From positions 752,001 through 816,000 of the forward strand of contig JAEMWC010000051.1 in NCBI GenBank assembly GCA_016490735.1: a stretch of DNA of 64,000 bases. The letters run 5' to 3'. The position numbers and the translations under genes are program-made. This DNA is from Pachyseris speciosa (lineage: Eukaryota; Cnidaria; Anthozoa; Scleractinia; Pachyseridae). The notes beneath the pieces were generated by a model. It had not been told where the DNA came from and searched no databases. It worked only from the letters and a program-made list of their open reading frames with translations. Below are positions 1-10,600 of the stretch, one piece after another (position 1 is the first letter of the stretch; each line of letters opens with the position of its first letter).

Positions 1-896
1 GCCATTCTTCGTTTGTTTCAAGGCACTTTCTGGTACAATACAGAACAAATTACATGTATTTCTCAGAGAGTGATACCTTTACTCGTCCAAATGACTAGTG
101 GGAAAGACAAGTACTCGTTTACGGAATTTTTTATTCATCTTGGACGAGTGGATGACCGTTAAGTTCGAGCACTGAGTTGCAAGCAATGTTTGTGCAATTG
201 AATAAAATAATGCAACCTTTACTGAGGACCACAGGAAAATCCTTGGTGCCTGCAGTTGGGGACTAAGATTTTTCCTTTGGTCCATTTTGTGACATGAAGA
301 ACACTACACAATTTCAAGTAATAACAAACTGACTTTTCTTGCAGCAAGTCTCATAGTGGCTTTGTGCTTAGAAAATATTCATGACAAGTCTACACAAGGT
401 TGTGAGCTTAATATACATGTACCAATAAGGGAATACTTTTGACATGATAAACAATATGCATTTCTCAATGAACTGTAACACTTCATTTACACTGTAGGAA
501 ATAATTTCTGACACAGAATCATTAGACCATAAGCATTAGGTGTCGTACCATTCAAGATGCATAAAACAAAAAGACAACTTCTGACGAAGGCCATAGTTCC
601 CTCCTTATTGAGGGTAAGGTAGCCAGTACCCTCTTTTTCTTTTTATTTAAACGATTATATGTTTGTAATGTCATTAAATGGGGGAAATAAAGCATATTGT
701 TGATGTTAAATGGAGCACAAACAGCAGAACTCAGTGACCCAGATGGTATTCAAGAAAACGTTTGCTTCCAGGTTGATATTAGCCAAGAAAAGTTTTGTAG
801 CTTTTTTTGCCAAGGAAAATATGAGTACAAGGAATTGTCTTGTCCAGTAACAAATCTGGACCATGCCCTTCATTCATGTATTGATCACTTTGAATA
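1..896. other. UBE2Q intron continuation, no gene recognised
   Basis: This is the part of the UBE2Q intron downstream of the LINE. A plus-strand open stretch ends at 896 in the microsatellite but lacks a convincing ATG and family match. I see no further UBE2Q exon here. Confidence 0.5.
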
Positions 897-918
897 ATAA
901 TAATAATAATAATAATAA
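895..918. repeat. (TAA)n microsatellite, LINE 3' tail
   Basis: Eight TAA-type units directly abut the LINE 3' end. It is best read as the element's own tail rather than an independent microsatellite. Confidence 0.85.
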
Positions 919-3900
919 AAGATTTATACCGCGCCAGTATCCTACTGTTCAAAGGCGCCTTACAAAACTTTAAAATTAACACTTAAAACAGCTAAAATTA
1001 ATTATAAAAAGCTTTCCTAAAAAGAAACGTTTTCAATCTACTTTTAAAAACAGACACAGACAAAGCATTTCTAATTTCACATGGCAAAGCATTCCATAAT
1101 GATGGTGCTGCTACAGAGAAAGATCTTGCGCCATATGTTTTCAAGTTATAGGATGGAGAAACCAGAAGGTGCTTCGATGATGAGCGTAGTTGACGTGATG
1201 GAGTGTAAGATGTAATCAAATCACAAATGTACGACGGTGCCAAGTTATTAAGTGCCTTGTAGGTTATAAGTAAAATCTTAAAAATAATACGTTGTTCAAC
1301 GGGAAGCCAGTGAAGATTAAAAAGAACAGGCGTAATGTGATCATGCTTTGTTGTAAGTGTGACAAGGCGCGCCGCGGCATTCTGGACGTGTTGTAACTTT
1401 TTTATAGTGTAGGCTGGTAGGCCATACAAAAGAGAATTACAGTAATCCAACTTCGAAGTTACAAACATATGAACCAGCAATTCAGTAGTAGTCGCTGAAA
1501 GAAACTCCCTGATATAGCTGATATTTCGCAGATGATAAAACGAAGATTTGCAAATGTTAGTAACATGATCATTAAAGCAAAAATGGCTATCGAAGATAGT
1601 GCCGATATTTCTCGCCTTTTGCACGGAGTTAATAGTTTCACCAGCAACTGAAATTTCGTGAAGGAGTGGTCTTGGAAGATGTTTAGCGGAGATCACCAAT
1701 AATTCAGTCTTGTCTTTATTTAATTTAAGGCGATTAACCATCATCCAATGATTAATTTCATTCACACAGCTCTCGATGTTAGACACCGCTAGATCCCTAT
1801 CACCCAGTACAGTTGGTTGAAAAGACAAGTATAGCTGTGAGTCGTCAGCATAAAAGTGATAGCTCAAGTTAAATTTCTTTACGATGTCTGAAAGCGGCGA
1901 AGTATAAAGCAAATACAAAATGGGTCCCAAGACAGAACCTTGTGGCACTCCACATTCAAGGTCATGTTTCGTAGAGGTACCACCCTCGACGGAGACATAT
2001 TGCATGCGATTCGATAAATAAGATTGCAACCATAATAGAGGCTTTCCAGCTATCCCAAATCGTACACGCAAACGAGAAAGGAGAATGGCATGATCGACTG
2101 TATCGAAGGCAGCAGAAAGGTCTAACAGGAGTAAAATTACAGTTCGACGATTATCAATGGCAGAAAGGATATCATTGTGCACACGGATGAGTGCAGTTTC
2201 GGTACTGTGATATTGCTTGTACGCTGACTGAAATGTCTCATTTAACCCATATTCATTAATGTAAGAGATAAGTTGATTAGCTACCAATTTTTCAATTGCT
2301 TTGCTGATAAATGAAAGATTAGACACCGGGCGATAATTGGAGAACTGTGTATGATCCAAAGAAGGTTTCTTAAGGAGTGGGCGTAACATGGCAACCTTGA
2401 GTTGCGAAGGCATCTGACCAGATTCCAGTGAGATGTTTATTATTTTGGAAATGAAATGCAACAGAACACCAAGTGCATTTCTTGTAACATAACCAGGAAG
2501 AGGATCCAGAGCACATGACTTAGCAGCCAGCTTAACGATACACGTATGAACTTCGTCCGCTGTTACCGTTTTGAAATTATCAAAAGAATATGGACAGGCA
2601 TTGTCAACAACAGGAACTGTATCCCGATGAGAGTGAGCAGCAGTCATTATATGACTCCGTATTCTATCTATCTTTGTAGTGAAGTACTCAATAAACTTGT
2701 TAGCAAGATCAGTGGGCGATTTGCAGGGGGGATATTGAATATCTGTTTTCCTTTGTAGTAGTTTATCAATTATCTTAAAAAGCTTTTGATAATTTGACTG
2801 ATTCTCATTAATTAATGATGTGAAATAATTCTTCTTGGAGTCACGAATTAAGTTGTTGACAGCATTACATCCCTCAACAAACAACTTACGATCAGAAGGA
2901 AGTTTGGTCATTCGCCAGCGTCGTTCAAGTTTTCTACGGGATCTCTTTAAATTATTTATCTCCTCAGAATACCAAGGTGCAGCCGGACGCAGAGTAACTG
3001 TCTTGGTTTGCAGTGGAGCATGAGCCTCAAGTATGGAAGCGAGGACTTTATTATATTGATCAATCAAATAATCCAAGGATGAAGATGACGAGGCAAAAAG
3101 ATCAGGAAGGCTTGAATTCATAACATCAACACAAAAATCATCAAAGTCAATAGATCGAAGCTTTCTGAATGAAATAATCTTTTTGTCGAGCGGCGGCTTA
3201 TTGAGCGATAGCTGGAAGTGAACAGCAGCATGATCAGAGATGACAAAAGGAGAACCAATTGTTAAATTCGAGACAATGTTATCATCAGATCGTGTAATCA
3301 CAAGATCCAAGGTGTGTCCTTCTTTATGCGTTGAGCCATGTGTATATTGAGTAAGATTGAAAGCATCCAACAATTGGAGAAATTCAGTTGAGTGTTGGGA
3401 AGCACAGGTGTCAACATGTATGTTAAAATCACCAACTAATAATAATCCACCAGGATCAGTGGTGTATTGTTCCAGGAACGTAGAAAACTCATCTAGGAAC
3501 AATGAGGGTGTTAAACCATTCAAGGTCGAAGGAGGTGGGCGATAAACAATGATAACTCTGATTTTTAAATTGACTGTACTTGACAATAACAAATCCACAT
3601 ATTCAAAAGACATAAACTTCTTGAGCGGCTGCAACTTTAAGTTAAAAGATGATCGAAATAACAAGCCAACTCCACCTCCACGAGTAGAACCAGGCCTAGG
3701 AACATGATGAAATGAATAACCCGAAGGACATAAATCACGAATAATTAATTCATTGTCAGCATCTGATTGAAGCCATGTTTCCGTAACACCAAGAAGATCA
3801 ATATTATTTTCGACAACAAAGTCTTTGATGATGGTAGTCTTGTTGTTAATTGAACGAGCATTTAGCAAGCAAAAATTCACACAGCGAGCCCTTGGTGTGT

Positions 3901-4607
3901 ATCTTTTAATCGGGCTAGGAATAATTTCAATTAAATTTCTTGGATTCGGTCCAACGGGAGTCTTCATAGTGCATGTAAATCGTGAAGAATTTAATCGACA
4001 GCCTTGGGGAGAAACCAAAACTCGAATATTATTCGAGCGCCGCAGCTTTTCTTGAACCAATTTTCCCGCTCTGCAACCTCTAAGCTTTCTTTGGCGATTT
4101 TTGCCCAAAGGAAATAAGATACCTGGAAGATTCCAATAGTAGCAGAAGCTCTGAGTACGACGAACAAAAGGCACTAATGGAGAAGAGTGTTGTGAATTGT
4201 GATTAAGCCAGTTCATCGGTTTCGTTGCAGTCGAAGACGCAGAGAACTCATATCCCAAATAAGCGTTTTGTTCTCTGTGTATCCCCACCATCCGAGAGGA
4301 TGTAGGACCAGGATTAGATTCGATGTCCATGTAGATAGTAAGATCAAATTTTGTAGGCAGACCAAGCGTCAAGTGACCACGTTTGCACCAAGTAGAAATC
4401 GAGCGCGTAAGTTTGTTTCTTCCATCCACTGATCTAACTACGCGAGGAGGACCATGGCATTTCAGCAATAAAGTAAAGGGTCTTTCATAAACCGAAAAAT
4501 TGATAAATGATGATCGAAAGATTGTAGGAAAACAAATAAAAAATCCTAATATCATCAGAACAAAGTAACACGTTGCAGCCATCTTGGGCGCATACATTAT
4601 TAAACTT
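897..4607 (-). mobile_element. Apparently intact CR1/L2-like non-LTR retrotransposon (LINE)
   Basis: An intronic insertion in UBE2Q, in the same orientation as the gene. It carries one uninterrupted ORF (998-4597) and, on the minus strand, a short 3' UTR that ends in about seven ATT repeats (plus-strand TAATAAT array, 895-918). A microsatellite tail rather than poly(A) is typical of CR1/L2-group LINEs. The 5' boundary lies between the splice donor (4609) and about 4590. I could not define a target-site duplication. Confidence 0.9.
998..4597 (-). CDS. LINE ORF: apurinic-type endonuclease + reverse transcriptase, with N-terminal 2A-like motif
   Basis: 1199 residues with no internal stops. Residues about 6-27 are strongly hydrophobic, like a signal or membrane segment. 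Residues 91-98 read DIESNPGP, a 2A-type ribosome-skipping motif. Residues about 241-465 form the endonuclease (LLNARSI, TETWL, YRPP, GDFNIH at 389-394, TLDLVI, SDHAAVH). Residues about 735-1000 form the reverse transcriptase (NYRPVS, LLDLSAAFDTVDH, CGVPQGSVLGP, YADD at 916-919). No RNase H domain is seen. The C-terminal QNAAARLV, NLHWLP and LPCEIRN words are common in CR1/L2-type LINEs. The native start may be the second ATG (residue 6, in a good context), because the first lies at the intron junction. Autonomy is inferred from intactness only. Confidence 0.92.
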   Translation of the reverse strand: MYAPKMAATCYFVLMILGFFICFPTIFRSSFINFSVYERPFTLLLKCHGPPRVVRSVDGRNKLTRSISTWCKRGHLTLGLPTKFDLTIYMDIESNPGPTSSRMVGIHREQNAYLGYEFSASSTATKPMNWLNHNSQHSSPLVPFVRRTQSFCYYWNLPGILFPLGKNRQRKLRGCRAGKLVQEKLRRSNNIRVLVSPQGCRLNSSRFTCTMKTPVGPNPRNLIEIIPSPIKRYTPRARCVNFCLLNARSINNKTTIIKDFVVENNIDLLGVTETWLQSDADNELIIRDLCPSGYSFHHVPRPGSTRGGGVGLLFRSSFNLKLQPLKKFMSFEYVDLLLSSTVNLKIRVIIVYRPPPSTLNGLTPSLFLDEFSTFLEQYTTDPGGLLLVGDFNIHVDTCASQHSTEFLQLLDAFNLTQYTHGSTHKEGHTLDLVITRSDDNIVSNLTIGSPFVISDHAAVHFQLSLNKPPLDKKIISFRKLRSIDFDDFCVDVMNSSLPDLFASSSSSLDYLIDQYNKVLASILEAHAPLQTKTVTLRPAAPWYSEEINNLKRSRRKLERRWRMTKLPSDRKLFVEGCNAVNNLIRDSKKNYFTSLINENQSNYQKLFKIIDKLLQRKTDIQYPPCKSPTDLANKFIEYFTTKIDRIRSHIMTAAHSHRDTVPVVDNACPYSFDNFKTVTADEVHTCIVKLAAKSCALDPLPGYVTRNALGVLLHFISKIINISLESGQMPSQLKVAMLRPLLKKPSLDHTQFSNYRPVSNLSFISKAIEKLVANQLISYINEYGLNETFQSAYKQYHSTETALIRVHNDILSAIDNRRTVILLLLDLSAAFDTVDHAILLSRLRVRFGIAGKPLLWLQSYLSNRMQYVSVEGGTSTKHDLECGVPQGSVLGPILYLLYTSPLSDIVKKFNLSYHFYADDSQLYLSFQPTVLGDRDLAVSNIESCVNEINHWMMVNRLKLNKDKTELLVISAKHLPRPLLHEISVAGETINSVQKARNIGTIFDSHFCFNDHVTNICKSSFYHLRNISYIREFLSATTTELLVHMFVTSKLDYCNSLLYGLPAYTIKKLQHVQNAAARLVTLTTKHDHITPVLFNLHWLPVEQRIIFKILLITYKALNNLAPSYICDLITSYTPSRQLRSSSKHLLVSPSYNLKTYGARSFSVAAPSLWNALPCEIRNALSVSVFKSRLKTFLFRKAFYN

Positions 4608-4609
4608 AC

Positions 4610-4668
4610 CCAGCTGTCAAGACGGGATAAACAACTCTAACAAATGGAGGATCAAATGGAAATTTCTC
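4610..4668 (-). CDS. UBE2Q: UBE2Q exon 10 (last in window)
   Basis: 59 bp, phase 0 in and 2 out. It encodes [19 protein letters not shown] and then G, the core UBC strand. Acceptor CTTTCAG, donor GTAAGT. The LINE ORF begins 13 bases downstream of the last exon base. In the family, the next exon carries the catalytic Cys. Confidence 0.93.
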
Positions 4669-7600
4669 CTGAAAGAGCAACATAATGAAGCAATATTATA
4701 AGCTGTAGGTTATTACTTAAAATGTAAGGTTGTAAAATATTTTAGTTCATACAAATAAGGTTAATATATATTTAACTGCAAAGGTTTTAAACCAATGCCA
4801 CTACTGGTAATTAAATGTTGCTCACTTTCCTTGTGGTTCAGGAAAGTGAGCAAATTTAAGACTTAACACACATGGCTAGATCCTACTTTGGTAAACCTTG
4901 CTAAGTCTTCATTTCATTTTAAATTGATTTTCTGTAATAGTTTTTTCTTTTCTTTTTGGACCATCCCCCACCTTTCTCTGTTTGAATCTATTATTAATTT
5001 AACCAATGCAAATTTTTAATGGTAGTTCTAAGAAAAAAGGCAACAACAACAGCAGTGGCAAGTAAAACCCTCCCAACAACAGACAGACTGTCTTTAACAA
5101 AGACAGGAAAGAACAGCCTTCCAGTGCAAGGTGAAAGGTGAAAGTTACATGTTTAAGGAAAGTGAAGTAACCAACTACAATTATAATAATATTGTTATAA
5201 TAGATGTAAAGAATCAGCATGGAAAGTGAGAACATTTCTTCAACATTTAATGCTTAATATACACTACAACCTCACACCATAGCATTAATCAAAGGAATTT
5301 TCCAGCCAAGACAAAAAAAATAATTATAATTTGTACCCCCCTCTTAAACTAGCTGATCAGTGTCTCGATCATGAGCAGTCTTATAGTATAAAATATTTAG
5401 GGCTAGTTATTGATTGCTTTTTGTCTTGGCAAGACCATATTGATTATATTAGTAGTAAAATTAGTAAAAGTGCAAATATTATCACCAAACTAAAACGTCA
5501 TGTGACAGATCAGTCACTTATAAGAATCTATTACATGCTTGTATATCCCTATCTAACCTATGGTTTGCGTATTGTGTGGTAACAACTACAAAGCACCCTT
5601 AGCACAACTGGTAAAGTTACAAAACAAAGTAGTCAGAATCATTAATAACGTCCTGCTTCATGATTATATTACTCCTCATTACGTAAACCTTGGTCTCATT
5701 AAGCTTCCTGATATACCTGCCAACTCTTTTATGATCATAATTATTGTAGATAGGAAGCCCTCCAATTTTACCCTAACCCTTGTATCTGAGCAACATAATT
5801 ACGCCACCCGAATTGTGTCCCTACAGTATCTGAATCCTAGTCCTAGTATTAATATTCCAGTAATAACATCCAATAATTATTATTGGATGTTATTACTGGA
5901 ATGATATTCCCATTTCTATTCACCAAAAACCCACAAAACAATTATTTTAAAGAGCTCTCTTTCAGCATTATTTTGCTCAGTATTAATATTATTTCTACCA
6001 CGTGCCCATGTAAAACTTCTTTTCCTTCTGTTTCTCATCTCCTCTATTTATAGTAAGGTTCCCTCTTTATCTTGAAAAACAAATTATGTATTGTAATTTA
6101 AAAGGGCATATAATCAGTCTACTTTATCATGCCCTTCTCCACTCTTTCTCTATTCCTAGTCACTGTAAAAACTCTTATATAATATGATAATGTGGAGTAA
6201 ATAAAGAAAATGAAAAAAAAAATGAAAATGAAATCCAAGGGACGCTGATTTTGTGACTGTAAGTATTGTTTTCCTTTGATTCTTTTTGTATTTATAGTGA
6301 CTGCCTTTACTCTAACCAACTGACCATCAATTTTCAAACCACAAAAGATACCCTTGGTGACTGGAACTTCTTTATACATGTGTATTTTTTGTATTGTAGC
6401 ATAAAATAAACCTTTAGAAAAGATTGACTTCACTTACTGTGAATGTCATGTTTAACAAGACGTGATCTGTACCCTCCTGTCCTCTCAGCTGCATCAGGTC
6501 TTTGTGTAAAGTGCTATCTGGATCAACTCTACAACAAGCACATTTAACACACAATATGCTCATTAGAGACATTCAACACAATCAAAACTTAAATACCGAG
6601 ATTATCAGAGTTATACATGCATGTGTATCAACACAATGTCCTAATAATCATGTGCACTATCTTTTAAGTAATTAAAAATATAATTTTCTGTGGTAAAAGT
6701 GTTTCACCTTAGACAAGACGGTTTGCAACATTTTACTTCATGTATCACTAAATTCATGATCTTTACATCACATACACCTTTATCACACATTGTTTGAAGT
6801 TGCTGTGCAAGGCTGCAAGTTGCAAAATATGTACAAGTAGCCTTTGCTGCCCCGATAGACACCAGCGCTTCAGATATGGATCAAAGAAATTTGCAAAATT
6901 ATGGTAGTCTTTACACTAGGCTGTTAATTAAGACTTAAGAACTGCTTATTAAAGTTTTACTTATAACTAAAAATGTGTGTGCAAAGGCCTAAGTAAAATC
7001 TCAAGTTACTTTACTTTGCATGTCATTATAGACAGAAAGTTGAAATGATTCAAGAAAGTTTCAAGTGACTTGAAAACCATCCTTACAGCCAACTTAGCTA
7101 ACTTGCGGTTACTTGAGCGTTGAGGTTAAGTTACATCTTGAAGGTAAAACAATCACTTGTGCAAGAAGCATTAAGTCAGAAATATTTACTTGCAGTATCT
7201 TTTTCTCTAGTGTAAAGACTACCTATGTGGCATCTCATGGGAAAGTATGCAGCAAAAGAAAACAAAAACAATTGGAGTTTGCTTTTCCAATTTTCAGACA
7301 AAAAGTTTGTCATTTGTTCATCAAGCTGCAAAATATGGCATTTTGAAGGCAGATCATTAATTCTTTTTAGTACAAAACTCAGAGGCACAACACAGAGCAA
7401 TAATTCTATTATAGGATACAAATAAATTTGTTATCATATTTCTAATATTCTAATATTATTAATCACCTAATGGGACGCACCTGATAATTTTAATTGTCCA
7501 GTCATATAAATTATCATTGTTCAGACACACAGAGTATGTTCCTGAAAAGAATGTTGAAGGGACACTATTACCTTTTAGTTCCAACCCCCTCCCCCTCCCC

Positions 7601-10600
7601 CTACCCGCCCCTCCAAAGAAACAAAACAATTTGCAAGCAATAAAGTCCCAGCCTCAAATAATAATAAGCCCTCCCCAGTAAAAGGTCACAAACTGTTAGG
7701 GACAAGCTTAGAGCTGTTACAAAGATTCAAACTACTTTTAAGGTCAAACCCAACCAATCTGGAAAGACCATACATGTAAGAAGTCCTCCCTGAAAAGAAG
7801 CCCTCTTGATTGACAACAACAAGCCCCTGAAAGAGTACAGTGTTGGAAGAACGTCACAGGCCCACCACTCTTATTCAGAGTTTCAAAGTCCATACATCAA
7901 GTAATTATTTAAAACCCAAGATTTCAAACTGAAATCCCAAGTACAGTACAGTTTATAAACCAATACCTCTTTTGAAGCTCTCAGACCTGTAGACATCCCG
8001 CAGTTCTTTCATTAACCTGTCAGTTGCTTGAACAGAACCACTGACTGTACCCTGCAATAAAGACACAAAACCTATTGACTGAACTGTAAAAACTAACAAT
8101 GCTTTTAATTATTTCTCTACATACCAGCAACATCATTAATGAGTTGAATAATAATTAAATCATCCTGCTGAATCTTGCAGAATACCGCCTGATTTTAGCC
8201 GACTTGGCCTACAGCCTTATCGGCTTAGTATCAGGTGATATTCCATGCAGGATAATTGTTAATTATATGAAGCCCTTCAAGTCAGGATTAACCATTGAGG
8301 TTGATATCATTATGCTACATGTTCTCCAATCAAGGAGGGAGCAACTTATATTTAAAAAATGCATACAGTGAAATGAACAGAAAGCACCCTTGGAAATGAA
8401 CACAAATTATTTGATTGTGAAAATAATATTACCAGTATTTGAACTTGGCTTGTTAGCTCAGATGGTTTTAAGAGCAGTGCACCAGTATCACATAGATCAT
8501 GGGTTCAACTCCCATACAAGCCTGAATTTTTTTTCAGGCTTTATTTTCACTGCTGCTTAAGGTAATTCCCATGAAAATGACATACTATCAAGATTTTTTT
8601 CAAACTTGGCACAATTGATAGTCATACATAGGACACTGAAAAAATACAATAAAAAGATGGGGTCACCGTGCTTGTTTTCGCCCTGTACGCCTGTTATTCT
8701 AAGTGATTTTACTGAGATGCGCGAGAAATGTTCGAAACTTGAGCAACCGAAAAAAATTGCTATTACGTAGCAAAAACTATGAATAGTAGTGAAACCTGGA
8801 GCCTAATTGTTTTTCTGGGCTATAATCTTTCAGTACAGTGATTTCAAATCGCCAGATCATGCAAATAATGTAAGCGAATTGGACCACTAAGTAATCAATT
8901 CATACTCCTCCCTGACTCCAAATGCAAAGTTTCACGTCATTTACACATAAATAATCCAACTTCTACTATTAAACTTTTATTCTCCTTAAAATATGTTTTT
9001 CATATGCCTATTATGAGTAAGTAACGCTAATAAAAATGGGGGTCACTGTGCTCGTCTCTTTGCAACACGACTGCAAAGGTAAAATTTTGGCTGACAAAGC
9101 TCAATTTCAAGGCAAATACACCATGTTTCTAATGTGCGCATGCTTGTGCGTGCGCTAAATGATGCCATAAATTATGTGCAGTAAGGATGCACCATGCAAT
9201 TGAAAGGAATCACCTTAAGTACATGTAGTGTTCCTAACTGGGATGATCATTCATTTTGTTGCATAGCTTAATCAACCCGCATTATTATGTAAAGTTTAGT
9301 TTTCCATTGCATGTTTGTAATTCACTGTTATTTGTCTTTTTTTGATATGTTCTCGTGCTCGTCTTGTCCCGCCTCAACTAGCTTTGCGGCTATTTGCGGG
9401 ACAAGCTTCTTATACCTATCTGAATTTGTCAATAAATTGTTGTTGTTGTTGTTGTTCACATCTTCACAAGATCTATATGATAAAGATTAGAGGACAGATA
9501 CACAGATTACGTCATCACGACCCACTTTTTTGAAGAAATGTGAAAATAAACAAGTTTTTTGCTTGCATTTTGTTTCTTTATTATATAAAACAAATAGATT
9601 CCATGTTGCAGCGCGTCTGTTCAGTAATAGATCACAGATGACATCAAAATGTGGTAAAAACAAAGAAGTGGCACACGAGCCGCAGGCGAGTGTGTCACTG
9701 ATGTTTTTACCACATTTTGACGTCTTCTGTGATCTATTACTGAACAGACGCATGGCAACATGGAATCTATTTGTTTTATATAATAAAGAAACAAAATGCA
9801 AGCAAAAAACTTGTTTATTTTCACATTTCTTCAAAAAAGTGGGTCGTGATGACGTAATCTGTGTATCTGTCCTCTAATAGACCATAGCTAAGAACCAATC
9901 ACAACGCACGAACTATTCACCTTATTATATAAATTGTAATACACAACCTTTCCTTACCCATGCGAATGCCCAAGGTTCATGAAGGCAAAAGCAAGGGAAT
10001 GGTTATAATAAACAGACATTAAGACCAGTTAACTAATGATAGCAACCTTCAGGTGATCCTCTCTCCTGTTGACTCGTATCCTTTCCAGTACTGCATAGTT
10101 TGCTGCTCCAATCTCTTGTACTTCTTTGTTAGAGTCTTGCCTTTTGAATTAATTTAATAAGAAAAAGATCAGGGGAGTGGAAAGGTGCAAGTCACATTGA
10201 GCTTAGAACTGGTAAAGAAACAAAGACATACAAATAATGTAAGCTTGAGAAATGAAAAATGAAAAGATGAAATGTTCACCTTATCCCAAGTGAGAGTGGA
10301 ACAAAGAAAATTAACCAACTATTCGCAAGACAAATCCTGCAACTCTTAGAACACAACTAACTTGTTTGTAGAAAGTCAATTTCTGTCAGGGAAAGAGGGC
10401 CACGGTTGTGGTTGGAGGTGTACACATGTAAGAGACCAATAAAAAGTTTTGGCCACACAATGTATGGAGAGTGTGTGGTCCCTATTGGACTTAAATTCTC
10501 CATGGCCTAACTTTGGTACAGGCAAATGTAACAAACTATGTAGCAAAGGAAAATACATGAAAGATGAACTTTCCTATGGCCTTATGATTACTAGTTTGGA

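Noticed and set aside
697..896. 66-codon plus-strand ORF abutting the LINE tail
   Set aside because: Starts at TTG, ends only because the TAA microsatellite supplies a stop, and lies in the UBE2Q intron. No family recognised.
7176..7421. 81-codon minus-strand ORF with [19 protein letters not shown]
   Set aside because: RINDLP looks briefly like a reverse transcriptase word, but flanking LINE motifs are absent and it sits in a UBE2Q intron.
8448..8523. tRNA gene
   Set aside because: Acceptor stem and A/B boxes are good, but the anticodon arm does not fold and a SINE body follows.
9487..9877. Two 115-codon ORFs on opposite strands with nearly the same protein
   Set aside because: They are the two readings of a palindrome; no gene signals.
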